A stretch of 64,000 nt of DNA from Brachybacterium phenoliresistens (GTDB taxonomy: Bacteria > Actinomycetota > Actinomycetes > Actinomycetales > Dermabacteraceae): contig NZ_KK069993.1 in NCBI RefSeq assembly GCF_000576425.1, forward strand, positions 97,999 through 161,998. Direction: 5' to 3'. Both the position numbers and the translations under genes were made by a program. The notes under the pieces were generated by a model. It saw nothing but the letters and a program-made list of their open reading frames with translations. It did not search any database and was not told the DNA's origin. Positions 26,695 to 35,494 of the stretch are shown here, one piece after another. The number at the start of each line of letters is the position of its first letter. The stretch's first letter is position 1.

Positions 26695-28845
26695 ATGGAG
26701 ACGCACGTACAGGATCCGGGCAAGCTGTTCCATCTGCCGCAGACGCTCGTCATCCCCCTCTTCCAGCGCCCGTACGTGTGGACCGAGGAGCGGCAGTGGA
26801 CACCGCTGGAGGAGGACGTCGAGCGCCTCGTCGACCTGAGAATGACTCAGGCTCCCTCGGCAACTCACTTCCTGGGTGCCGTAGTGATGCAAAGGCACCT
26901 CCGAGCGATGGGTTTCGTCAGCGAGTACGCCCTTATCGACGGGCAGCAGCGCTTGACGACTCTCCAGCTTTTGCTGAACGCGTGCAGCGCCGCGATGCGC
27001 GACCTGGGGCACGCCGCGCCCGCGAACAACCTCCGCAAGCTGACGCTCCACGACGAGGGCCTCGGCATCGAGGGCGTGGACCGGCTCAAGGTGCGCCACA
27101 CCAACAGCGATGGGACGCCCTTCCAAGAGGTCATGGTCGCCAGCTCCCCGACCGAGATCGGCACCTCCGATTCGCCGCACCTGATCACGTCGGCCTACCT
27201 GTTCTTCTACGGCAGAGCCTCCGCGTGGCTGGCGGAGGGCACCCCGGAGGACTCCATTCAGCGCTCCTGGGCACTCGCCACCTCTCTCATGCAGGGCTTG
27301 GAGATCGTCGTCATCAGCCTCGACGCGACGGAGGACTCCCAGTCCATCTTCGAGACCCTCAACGCGCGGGGCACGCCCCTCACGCAGGCCGACCTCGCCA
27401 AGAACCTGGTCTTCCAGAGGCTCGAGGCGGAAGGTTCCGACATCGGCCGAGCCTATGAGCAGAACTGGAGCCTGTTCGACGAGACCTTCTGGACCTCGGA
27501 GGTCCGCCTCGGCCGGTTCACCATCCCGCACGTCTCCCTGTTCCTCAACCACTGGCTCGTCGCCCGCACCGGCGAGGAGGTGCGCACCCCGGCGACCTTC
27601 GCCCGATTCAAGCACTGGCTGACGTACGAGAACACGGGAACGGTCCTCGACATCGTCCAGGACCTTCACGATCGCGCGGTCGAATATCAGCAGTGGATCC
27701 GCGCGGCGCAGGCGAAAGAGCGGCCCGTCAGTACGGTCGAACTCTTCTTCTACCGCACCCTTGCGGCCGATATGCGCACGGTCGCCCCTTTCGCTCTGTG
27801 GCTGTTCGATCCGGCCAACAACGTTCCCCCTCGCGAGGCCGAAGCAGCGCTCACCTGGTTCGAGAGCTGGGTGATCCGACGCGCCATCCTCGGGCTCCCC
27901 TCCGCAGACGTCTCCCGCACCGTCGCGCACCTGATCACGGAGCTCAAGCGTTCGGCCCCGGACGCCGTCGCGCTGACAGTGAGAGACCATCTGCAGCGTC
28001 TGGACAGTCCCGCCACCTATTGGCCGTCCGACGATGAGCTGCGCAGGGAGCTGCACGAGGTGCCGATCTACCGCAAGCTGTCCCGTTCGCGACTCCGGAT
28101 GGTCCTCGAGGCGATCGAGGACGATGCCCGGGGCTACACCTCGGGCCAGGGCGCGTGGAGCGGAAGCCGCGTCCCCCGGGACACGATGAACATCGAGCAC
28201 ATCCTTCCGCGACGGTGGCGGCAGAACTGGCCAGTCGCCACGGAGCAGGAGGAGATCGAGCGCGACGCACGCATCCACCGGCTCGGGAACCTCACGCTGC
28301 TGACCACACCGCTGAACTCGTCCCTCTCGAACCGGGCGTGGTCCGGAGCCGGCGGGAAGCGCGAGGTCCTCACCCGGCACGACGTGCTCCTGGTCAACCG
28401 CCCGCTGCGCGACGCCGATGGCTGGGACGAGGAGAGCATCGACCGAAGGACCGGCGCGAGCATCGACGCCCTGATCCGTACCTGGCCGGCTCCCGACGGG
28501 CACTCCATCGTGCCCGAGGCACGCAAGGGCCAGAGCGATGCGGCCTGGATCGACTTCCGTCGCATCGTCGCCGCCGGCCTCGTCGCCCCGGGCACGCGGT
28601 TGCGCCCGAGGGGCGACCGGGACGTGGTCGCCGTGGTCCTGGCCGACGGCCGGATCGAGGTCGACGGCGTCCCCTTCGACTCGCCATCGGGTTCCGCCGC
28701 ACATGTGCGTGGCGGCTCCGCGAACGGCTGGACCTTCTGGCAGCTGCCCGACGGCCGGCGGCTCAACGCACTGAAGAACGAGTACCGGAAACTGGTGGAT
28801 GAGCAGAGGGATCGGACCAGGCGGGGCTCGGGAACGGAAGACTGA
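26695..28845 (+). CDS. GmrSD-type modification-dependent restriction protein (DUF262-DUF1524) with C-terminal RAMA-like domain
   Basis: A 716-residue fused restriction protein. The DUF262 part (a ParB/Srx-like NTPase fold) shows FQRPYVW (23-29) and IDGQQRLTTL (81-90). The DUF1524 part is an HNH-type nuclease: NIEHILPRRW near 498, then HRLGNLTLLTTPLNSSLSN. The last 100 residues (FRRIVAAGLVAPGTRL, then ADGRIEVDGVPFDSPSGSAA and SANGWTFW) match the RAMA domain, proposed to read methylated adenine. Family members cut modified phage DNA. It lies between the membrane protein and a convergent EcsC-like gene only 19 bases away. The added reader suggests a methyl-adenine target, an unusual choice beside an adenine-methylating operon. 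Confidence 0.87.
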   Translation: METHVQDPGKLFHLPQTLVIPLFQRPYVWTEERQWTPLEEDVERLVDLRMTQAPSATHFLGAVVMQRHLRAMGFVSEYALIDGQQRLTTLQLLLNACSAAMRDLGHAAPANNLRKLTLHDEGLGIEGVDRLKVRHTNSDGTPFQEVMVASSPTEIGTSDSPHLITSAYLFFYGRASAWLAEGTPEDSIQRSWALATSLMQGLEIVVISLDATEDSQSIFETLNARGTPLTQADLAKNLVFQRLEAEGSDIGRAYEQNWSLFDETFWTSEVRLGRFTIPHVSLFLNHWLVARTGEEVRTPATFARFKHWLTYENTGTVLDIVQDLHDRAVEYQQWIRAAQAKERPVSTVELFFYRTLAADMRTVAPFALWLFDPANNVPPREAEAALTWFESWVIRRAILGLPSADVSRTVAHLITELKRSAPDAVALTVRDHLQRLDSPATYWPSDDELRRELHEVPIYRKLSRSRLRMVLEAIEDDARGYTSGQGAWSGSRVPRDTMNIEHILPRRWRQNWPVATEQEEIERDARIHRLGNLTLLTTPLNSSLSNRAWSGAGGKREVLTRHDVLLVNRPLRDADGWDEESIDRRTGASIDALIRTWPAPDGHSIVPEARKGQSDAAWIDFRRIVAAGLVAPGTRLRPRGDRDVVAVVLADGRIEVDGVPFDSPSGSAAHVRGGSANGWTFWQLPDGRRLNALKNEYRKLVDEQRDRTRRGSGTED

Positions 28846-28864
28846 GCGAGGCTGCCTCCTCGTC

Positions 28865-29971
28865 CTACTCGACTTCGTCAGCTCCGGCTTCCCCGCCCCG
28901 CGTCTTCCTGGTGAACAACGCGTCAACGCGTCCCTTCACCGAGCCGACGGCTCGTTCCGCTCTTGCGCCGGCCTCCTTCGCCGCCGCGCGGGCACGGCCA
29001 CCCGCGTTCTCCTCGGCTCGCGGTGAGGGCAGGCGGTCTCTCAGAGAACCCGCCGCCGTGGAGATCCTGACCTGCAAGGAAGCTCCGGCTTTCTCGGCCT
29101 CTGTTTCGTCGACGGCGTGGAGTCGTGCCAAGTACTCTTCGGCATCGACGCCTGGCGGCGGCAGCTGCCGCAGGTGCTTGATGAGCCGTCGAGATTGCAG
29201 GCGCAGCGTGGTGTAGGTGAGACCTCCGGAGATGACCCCTCCGGCGACGGGCACCACTTTCGAGGTGGCCTTCGCGAAGCTGTCTTTCGTGAGCTTCACC
29301 CCGATGACTCGCAGCACGTTCTTCATCGGGACGTACCAACTGGTCTTCGTGAGGGCGACCCCGGCGATCTGCTTCTGCACGGCGGGGCGGGCCACGCTCG
29401 AGGCGAAGTTGGTGACCGTGGCCGACGCACCACCGACTCCCATCATCACGCCGAGGAAGGCCGCCAGCTTGCCCAAGGTCTCGTCGTCGACGGCGTCGAC
29501 GTCGGTGAGAAGGTCCTTCCACCCGTACACGTACGCGACCTTCTGCATGATGCGGAAGGCGTGGACGTAGAACTGCGTGACGTCACCGGGGATGGTGCCG
29601 ATCATCGCGAACCCTCCGGGTATCCCCGCCGCGAACGACATCGCCGTGGATTTCCGGGTCTCGAACTCCACGACGGAAGCGGCGATGCGGTCGAGCTCCT
29701 CCAGGGGGATCCCGGCAGCAGCGGGACTCTCCGCGAGCGCCCGCTCGATGGCCGTCGTTCCGAGGCCCCGACGATGGAGTTCGGCTGTCAGGAAGTGCTC
29801 GCGGTCGATCCGGACGCCCCTCAGGCGGATGACCTTGCCGAGGAACTCGAGCGCGAACTTCTCTGCCTCCATCCGCTGCGACTCGGGGAGTTCCTCGTCC
29901 TCATCCGAGAACTGGTCTTCCGGGAGCGCCACGTCGTTCGTCCCTGACTGCAGCATGTCGTCCTCTGGCAT
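28865..29971 (-). CDS. EcsC-family-like protein
   Basis: A 368-residue protein. After an acidic leader it has ELDRIAASVVEFETRKSTA and then IPGGFAMIGTIPGDVTQFYV with HAFRIMQKVAYVYGW. This pattern (IPGD, then R-QK-AYLYG) is typical of EcsC-like proteins, whose role is unclear. Two moderately hydrophobic helices around 95-125 and 170-200 suggest membrane association, and the last 70 residues are charged and alanine-rich. The start is preceded by GGGGAAGG, which is a little close. It converges with the GmrSD-like gene and is flanked on its far side by gene debris. Confidence 0.55.
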   Translation of the reverse strand: MPEDDMLQSGTNDVALPEDQFSDEDEELPESQRMEAEKFALEFLGKVIRLRGVRIDREHFLTAELHRRGLGTTAIERALAESPAAAGIPLEELDRIAASVVEFETRKSTAMSFAAGIPGGFAMIGTIPGDVTQFYVHAFRIMQKVAYVYGWKDLLTDVDAVDDETLGKLAAFLGVMMGVGGASATVTNFASSVARPAVQKQIAGVALTKTSWYVPMKNVLRVIGVKLTKDSFAKATSKVVPVAGGVISGGLTYTTLRLQSRRLIKHLRQLPPPGVDAEEYLARLHAVDETEAEKAGASLQVRISTAAGSLRDRLPSPRAEENAGGRARAAAKEAGARAERAVGSVKGRVDALFTRKTRGGEAGADEVE

Positions 29972-30447
29972 GGCCTTCCCCTCTTCGCCCCTGTGCCCGC
30001 CATGTGTTGCCGGGCCTGCGGGCAGGATAGGCGCTTCCGCCGACGCACATCTCCGTCGGCCACCGATGCCACGCCTTCGTCTCGACCCCGCGAGATCCCT
30101 GCTTTCCCGCGGTCGACTGCCAGAGGTTCTGATGCCTCGAGTTCATGGACCTTCCCGGCAGTTTCGGTCCAGCCGCAGAGCGCACGAGTCCAGCCTCAGG
30201 TCGCGAGGTGCCGCCCCGCCGTGGCCGCTTGCAGTCAACCCGGCGTCGTGGTGGCTGACTGGGCCGCACCCACAAGATGGCGCAGGGCGTGCCCGAGCAG
30301 AGCCACGACGTCCGGCCCGGTGGCGCGCAGCGTGTCGATGCGCGCACTCGTCTCGAATCTCGTGTCGCCGTCCCGGTAGAACCCTGGGTTGAAGGTCTTC
30401 CCGTCCCCTGCGGTGACGCGGCTCGCCCGCGAGACAATCAGCGGTGG
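29972..30447. other. Intergenic debris with a possible truncated minus-strand gene end
   Basis: No intact gene is found. On the minus strand, a frame running from about 30437 to the stop at 30235 reads like a natural protein tail: TFNPGFYRDGDTRFETSA, then RIDTLRATGPDVVALLG and HALRHLVGAAQ. It is cut at its front exactly where the IS3 relic begins, so it may be a gene end severed by transposition. I cannot name the protein. The rest (29972-30234) shows nothing I can support. Confidence 0.3.
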
Positions 30448-30597
30448 TCAGTGTTCGGGAAGAAGCGCGTCAAGAACGGCAATCGCCCGGGTCCGCCCGT
30501 AGAAGACGACCTCGTGGAACGGGACTTCGTTGCCGATGACGTCAACAAGCTGTGGCTGACCGATATCACCGAGCACTGGACCGGTGAGGGCGAGCTT
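30448..30597 (+). mobile_element. IS3-family transposase (OrfB) relic
   Basis: About 50 codons of the catalytic subunit survive: SVFGKKRVKNGNRPGPPVED, then DLVERDFVADDVNKLWLTDI with TEHWTGEGEL. This is the rve integrase-domain entrance, where NKLWLTDITEH normally carries the first catalytic Asp (TDIT). Neither end of the element nor the rest of the transposase is present. The bases after it (30598-30801) hold no gene I can support. Confidence 0.8.
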
Positions 30598-30801
30598 TGC
30601 GTATCAGTTCCCGCTCGACACCGCGATGTACTGCTCCAACTTTTTCCGCTTCGTCATGTAGGAACCGTACGGCAGGCCTCAGACGGACGTGGATGCCGTG
30701 CCGCGGACTCTGCGCGGAGGACGCCGCCGTGCCCTCGTGACTCGCCGACTCGCCGGCGCCACCGCCCACGATGTCGCTCCCCTTCGGTATCGTCCGGTTT
30801 C

Positions 30802-32166
30802 ATGACGATCCTCGCCGACGCGCTCGGGTTCCTGACGGTCGACGACTTGTTCGGAACCCGGGCCCAGCCCCTGCGAATTCCGGACTTCCAGCGCCCGTAT
30901 TCGTGGACGTCCAGCAACGCCGCCGACCTCGTCAACGACCTCATGCATGCGCACCGAGAGCTTCCAGAGGGCCACTCCCCCGATGAGCACTCCGAGCATC
31001 CCTACATCATGGGCACCGTAATCCTCCTTCGGCGCGACGGCTACGGGCACGACGACGTGGTCGATGGTCAGCAGCGGCTGATCACCCTCCACCTGCTGCG
31101 CACCCTGCTTCGCGGCGGCGAGATCCCGGTGCTGCGCAGCGGGGAGACTGCGCTGCACGGGGTGTACCGGGAGCTCGAGCGGCTCACTCAACAGTTCGAG
31201 GACCAGCTGAAGCGCGACTGCTTCCGCGACTTCGTCGAGCACGGCGCCACGGTGCTGCGGATCGTCACGGACGACGAGGATGAGGCGTTCCAGTTCTTCG
31301 ACTCGCAGAACTTCCGCGGCAAGGCGCTGCGACCGCACGACCTACTGAAGGCCTACCACCTTCGCGAGATGTCCGGTTCGAGCGCCGCCGAGCAGCGCGC
31401 TGTCGTCGAGCAATGGGAGGCCGCCGACGAGAACGAGCTCGACCAGCTCTTCAGCACTTACCTGGCTCGCATCCACTGGTGGAGTCGGAATCTCTCCGCT
31501 CATGCCTTCACGGCGGAGGACATCGGCCTGTTCAAGGGAGTCAGCCGCTCCACCCGCCGGCTTCCCGGCGCCGAGTACCACCGTGCGGCGAAGGCGATCC
31601 TCCCGGGCCTTCAGCAGTGGTCGCATCTCGACGCCGCACCCGATCAGGCCCGCGATCTGAAGCGAGCCCGGCACCAGCTTGACACGCCCGTCGCCGCCGG
31701 GCGCCCGTTCTTCGACTTTGCGGCGTTCATGCTCGAGGAGTCCCGGCGGCTCTCCACCCTTCTCTACCGGCGAGACTTGCCCAGCGCCGAGCAGGATCCC
31801 ACCCTCGAGAACCTCCGCGACGGGCGCCGCTACCGGTTCTCGCGCGAGCTGTTCCTCGCCGCGGCGCTGTATTACACGAACAAGTACGGGGAGCAGAACT
31901 TTCCGCTCGTCCGCCAGCAGCTCTTCCGCTGGGCCTACACTCCGCGTCTCAGCTACGACCGGCTCACCTGGCGGTCCACCGACAATTACGCCCTCGGCAG
32001 GGCGCCCGACCTCGACGGTCTCGTCCACGTGAACCTCTTCGCCGCGATGCGCGATGCGCTGGATCCCTCAGGCCTGCGGCTCACGGACCTCGAGGTCCCG
32101 CTGTCCACCAGGAACGACCACGAGGACGACGTCACGCTCCGTCGCCTGCTGAACGAGGGGATCTGA
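30802..32166 (+). CDS. DUF262 (GmrS-like) protein, first of a tandem pair
   Basis: A 454-residue protein with the DUF262 hallmarks FQRPYSWTS (29-37) and VVDGQQRLITLHLL (about 92-105). The segment DEAFQFFDSQNFRGKALRPHD, then LLKAYHLREM, follows as in the family. Beyond this it is helical and has no HIEH/HNH nuclease motif, so it looks like a nucleotide-dependent subunit without cutting domain. The start at 30802 has no Shine-Dalgarno; TATCGT 8 bases upstream could be a -10 box. The frame stays open to 30277 but that part covers IS3 debris. The next gene starts 2 bases after the stop, so the two form one unit. Confidence 0.82.
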   Translation: MTILADALGFLTVDDLFGTRAQPLRIPDFQRPYSWTSSNAADLVNDLMHAHRELPEGHSPDEHSEHPYIMGTVILLRRDGYGHDDVVDGQQRLITLHLLRTLLRGGEIPVLRSGETALHGVYRELERLTQQFEDQLKRDCFRDFVEHGATVLRIVTDDEDEAFQFFDSQNFRGKALRPHDLLKAYHLREMSGSSAAEQRAVVEQWEAADENELDQLFSTYLARIHWWSRNLSAHAFTAEDIGLFKGVSRSTRRLPGAEYHRAAKAILPGLQQWSHLDAAPDQARDLKRARHQLDTPVAAGRPFFDFAAFMLEESRRLSTLLYRRDLPSAEQDPTLENLRDGRRYRFSRELFLAAALYYTNKYGEQNFPLVRQQLFRWAYTPRLSYDRLTWRSTDNYALGRAPDLDGLVHVNLFAAMRDALDPSGLRLTDLEVPLSTRNDHEDDVTLRRLLNEGI

Positions 32167-32167
32167 C

Positions 32168-34171
32168 ATGTCCACGACCGCCGCGGCCGACGCCGCGATC
32201 GCCGTGACCATCGGCGAGCTCTTCAGCTCGAGCTCCGTGAAGTACCAGATCCCCCTGTACCAGCGAAACTACACCTGGGGCGAGGAGCAGATCGACCGGC
32301 TGATCGACGACGTCCTCGACGAGGCCGAGCGCCCGGTCTGGAAGGACTACTTCCTCGGGAACCTCGTCGTCGCACCGCCGGTGCACGTGGACGACCCCTT
32401 CGACGTCATCGACGGTCAGCAGCGCCTGACCACCCTGTACATCCTGCTGATGAAGCTGAGCGAGCACCAGCATCCGATCGGCGAGCTGCATCCGCTGACC
32501 TACGAGTCCCGGGAGAAGTCGACACTCGCACTCCGCGGGATTCTCGCCCCGCAGCACGAGAACGAGGACCGCGAACATGAGGACGCGGGCATCCTCCGCG
32601 CGCGGCGACGGATCGAGCTGCGGCTCCACGACAACGAGCTGACGCGTCGGCTCGAGGAGTCCGACTTCGTGGACTACCTGCTCACCCGGGTGAAGCTGAT
32701 CCGCATGCCCGTTCGCTCCAGGGACCTCAACCGGTACTTCGAGGTCATGAACACGCGCGGACTACAACTCAGCCCCGTCGACATCGTCAAAGCTCGACTG
32801 CTGCGCTGCCTCACCGGCGACGCCGACAGGGCGCTGCTGAACAAGGTGTGGACCGCCTGCTCCGACATGGACCACTACGTCTCTATGACCGTCACCCCGG
32901 ACAGCACCGAGTGGCGCCGCCAGGTGTTCGGACCGGACTGGGACGACGCACCGACCGCCGACTTCTCCACGCTGCGAACGCAGCTGATAGACCGTTCCCC
33001 AGGCGCCGACAAGACCGTCGGGACCGCATCGGCCCTCGTCACGGGCTCTCTTGCCTTCGAGGACGCGATCACCACCTACGCCCAGGCGCCGGAGGCACGG
33101 ATCGAGACGGGCTCCGACGACAGCGAAAGGTTCAGCTCGCAGATCTCCTTCGCCACGCTGCTGCTCCATGTGCTGGCCGTCCAACGTCCCGATACAGGCA
33201 CCGTCACGAGCGATCGGGATCTCGACGACAAGCTGCTGATCCGTCGATTCACCGACGAACTGGGAGGCAAGGACGCCGGCGCCCAGGAGGCGTGGGTCCG
33301 CTCGTTCACGACCGACCTCCTGCGCACCCGCTTCCTGTTCGACCGGTGCGTCCTCAAACGCGATGCGACGCTGACCAGCGCCCACGAGTCCTCGAGCGAC
33401 GAGGAGCCCGGAAGCTGGTCGCTGTCGCGCGTCGTGCAGGGTACGTCCAATGGCAAGACCTCACCTCGTTACCAGCCGGCGTTCGCCTCCGATGAGTTCG
33501 GTGCCGGCCCCCGCAGCGTGCACCGCAGACTCCTGCTGCTGCAGTCAGCTCTGCGGATCACCTACACGTCCCCACGATCGATGCACTGGATGACCGAGGT
33601 GCTGCGATACGCCACCGAATGTGCGGCTCGCGGCGCCCGCGTCGACGGGGCGGGCTTGCTCGAGCACCTCGAGGCGTTCACCCGTGAGCGGGTCGCGCAG
33701 GCGCTCTTCCCCGTGTCGGCACCGGATGAGGTCGCAGCGGACGGCACGCCGCTCGGGTTCGGGGTGCCACGCATCGTCTTCACCTACCTCGACTACCTGC
33801 TCGTGGAGACGATGAACAGCTGGGACTTCACGTTCAGCTACCGGACGTCGATCGAGCACTTCTCCCCGCGCACGGAGGACTCCGAACACGTCTCGAGCGC
33901 CTACCACGTAGAGGACCGCGAGCTCCTCGAGACGCTCGGGAACCTCGCGCTGGTGACGGTGAGCGCGAACTCGAAGTTCTCCAACTACCAACCGCAGGAG
34001 AAGGCGAACAACGCCGCCGCACGTCGCCAGAGTCTGAAGCTCGAGCTCATGGCGCGGCGCGCCAAGGCCGGCGGGTGGAGTGATCAGGACATCCGCGCCC
34101 ACCATGAGGAGATGGTGGGGGTGCTGCGGCGGAACCTCGACAAATCCCACCACGCGCGAACTATGGCGTGA
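32168..34171 (+). CDS. DUF262-DUF1524-like (GmrSD-type) protein, second of a tandem pair
   Basis: A 667-residue protein. Front: YQIPLYQRNYTWGEEQIDRL and FDVIDGQQRLTTLYIL, the DUF262 nucleotide-binding signature, then YFEVMNTRGLQLSPVDIVKA. End: IEHFSPRT near 561, and LGNLALVTVSANSKFSNYQP near 592, the DUF1524 nuclease frame. The usual IEHILP becomes IEHFSP, keeping the histidine. The protein is translationally linked to the preceding nuclease-free DUF262 protein, so a two-subunit restriction complex is likely. Similar two-gene DUF262 systems restrict modified phage DNA, but this pair has no recognised modification reader. Confidence 0.85.
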   Translation: MSTTAAADAAIAVTIGELFSSSSVKYQIPLYQRNYTWGEEQIDRLIDDVLDEAERPVWKDYFLGNLVVAPPVHVDDPFDVIDGQQRLTTLYILLMKLSEHQHPIGELHPLTYESREKSTLALRGILAPQHENEDREHEDAGILRARRRIELRLHDNELTRRLEESDFVDYLLTRVKLIRMPVRSRDLNRYFEVMNTRGLQLSPVDIVKARLLRCLTGDADRALLNKVWTACSDMDHYVSMTVTPDSTEWRRQVFGPDWDDAPTADFSTLRTQLIDRSPGADKTVGTASALVTGSLAFEDAITTYAQAPEARIETGSDDSERFSSQISFATLLLHVLAVQRPDTGTVTSDRDLDDKLLIRRFTDELGGKDAGAQEAWVRSFTTDLLRTRFLFDRCVLKRDATLTSAHESSSDEEPGSWSLSRVVQGTSNGKTSPRYQPAFASDEFGAGPRSVHRRLLLLQSALRITYTSPRSMHWMTEVLRYATECAARGARVDGAGLLEHLEAFTRERVAQALFPVSAPDEVAADGTPLGFGVPRIVFTYLDYLLVETMNSWDFTFSYRTSIEHFSPRTEDSEHVSSAYHVEDRELLETLGNLALVTVSANSKFSNYQPQEKANNAAARRQSLKLELMARRAKAGGWSDQDIRAHHEEMVGVLRRNLDKSHHARTMA

Positions 34172-34363
34172 CCAGATGATGATCTTCTTCAGGCTCAGCC
34201 CAGTCGCGTTCTGCATGAATATCGCGACGTAGAACTCCGGTGCCAGGGCGTTTTTGCGTGCCGGCTGGGGGTTCGCGATCGGGACCTGAGTACGTGGTGC
34301 CCATCCGTTCGACGAATCACGGCCGAAGGCTACTGTGCTCTGCGTCACAGGGCACTCTCCGTT
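34172..34363. other. Intergenic region at the right edge of the defence island
   Basis: No gene or repeat that I can support. A minus-strand frame starting at 34348 gives a plain-looking peptide (PEFYVAIFMQNATGLSLKKI), but it has no ribosome site and no known family. The two operator-like palindromes of the lacI gene follow at once. Confidence 0.3.
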
Positions 34364-34408
34364 GCGTCAACCGTTTGACGCTCCTAGCGTCCGTCATCAA
34401 TCGATTGA
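34364..34408 (+). promoter_or_regulatory. Two LacI-type operators upstream of the sugar operon
   Basis: Site 1 (34364-34381) is GCGTCAACCGTTTGACGC, palindromic except at one central pair. Site 2 (34397-34408) is the perfect palindrome TCAATCGATTGA, extended to CGTCA..GACG. Both share the half-site GTCAA and a central CG, as LacI-family operators do. A -35-like TTGACG overlaps site 1. The lacI start codon is 25 bases further on, so autoregulation and control of the operon are likely. Confidence 0.65.
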
Positions 34409-34432
34409 CGACACGCCAGGAAGGGGCTCGCC

Positions 34433-35461
34433 ATGGTCCGGATGCGGGACATCGCCGCGGAGCTCGGCATCTCGGTCTCCACGGTCTCGCTGGCCGTGAA
34501 CCACAAGGACCAGGGACGGGTGAACCCGCCGCTGGCCGAGAGGATCCGGGAGACCGCGGACAGGATGGGCTACCGGCCGAACCTCCACGCGCTGGGGCTG
34601 AAGCTCAACAAGAGCCACGCGATCGCCCTGATCTGCCGCACCACGCCGGATGATCCGTTCCTCTCGGCGATGACGGGCGGGGCGCAGGCCGCGGCGACCG
34701 AGGCCGGGTACATCCTCATCACGATCCCCGTCTCGGCGGCCCCGGGCGCGGAGGACGAGGCGATCGAGACCGCGCTGCAGCGGGATGTGGACGGCATCAT
34801 CTTCGCGGCCGACTACTACCGCCGCCGGTCCATCCCCGAGGTGCCGGACACGACGCCGTTCGTCTTCCTGGACTGCATCAGCACCGGATCGAATCCCGTG
34901 GTCACCGAGGTGATCGCCGATGAGGTCCAGGGCTCCTACGAGGCGACGGCCCATCTGCTGCGGGCCGGGCACACCCATGTCGGGTACATCGGTGTGAAAG
35001 ATGACCGCTACCTCGCCCGGCATCTGCGCGAGCGCGGCTTCCGCGAGGCGGTGCGCGAGCACCTGGGTGCCGGGGCGAGCCCGCTGATCGTCGACGCCGC
35101 GGATCCGTCGATCACCGCCGGGGAGGCCGCGGCACGCGAGCTGCTCGCCCGCGATGCTGCGCGTCGGCCCACGGCCTTGTTCTGCTTTTCGGACCGCACC
35201 GCCTTCGGCGTCGCCCAGGCGGCCCGGGCCCACGGCCTGGGACTCCCCGAGGACCTGAGCATCGTCGGCTTCGACAACGTCGAGTACACCTCCGAGTTCT
35301 TCAGCCCGCGGCTGTCCACCGTCGAGCTGCCCCACCAGCAGATGAGCGCCGAGGCCGTGCACCAGCTGGTCCATCGCATCGAGAACCCCCGCGAGGGCCC
35401 GCAGCGCATCAAGGTGCCCTGCCCGCTCATCCTCCGCGACTCCGTCGTCCCTCAGATCTGA
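34433..35461 (+). CDS. LacI-family transcriptional regulator
   Basis: A 342-residue repressor. The N-terminal helix-turn-helix with hinge (MRDIAAELGISVSTVSLAVN) is followed by the periplasmic-binding-like sensor domain: DGIIFAADYYRRRSIPEV, GHTHVGYIG, TALFCFSDRTAFGVAQAA, then DLSIVGFDNVEYTSEFF. This is standard length and order for LacI regulators that bind a sugar and release DNA. The start has AGGAAGGGG 7 bases upstream. It heads a plus-strand run of binding protein, two permeases, GH172 enzyme and ROK regulator, so its effector is probably the sugar taken up by them. Confidence 0.93.
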   Translation: MVRMRDIAAELGISVSTVSLAVNHKDQGRVNPPLAERIRETADRMGYRPNLHALGLKLNKSHAIALICRTTPDDPFLSAMTGGAQAAATEAGYILITIPVSAAPGAEDEAIETALQRDVDGIIFAADYYRRRSIPEVPDTTPFVFLDCISTGSNPVVTEVIADEVQGSYEATAHLLRAGHTHVGYIGVKDDRYLARHLRERGFREAVREHLGAGASPLIVDAADPSITAGEAAARELLARDAARRPTALFCFSDRTAFGVAQAARAHGLGLPEDLSIVGFDNVEYTSEFFSPRLSTVELPHQQMSAEAVHQLVHRIENPREGPQRIKVPCPLILRDSVVPQI

Positions 35462-35494
35462 TCCACCCACCACCACCCCGTGAAAGGCAGAACG

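Noticed and set aside
30277..30801. N-terminal extension of the DUF262 protein at 30802
   Set aside because: The open frame runs through the IS3 relic and unrelated debris. The conserved start MTILADALGFLTVDDLF fits the family front.
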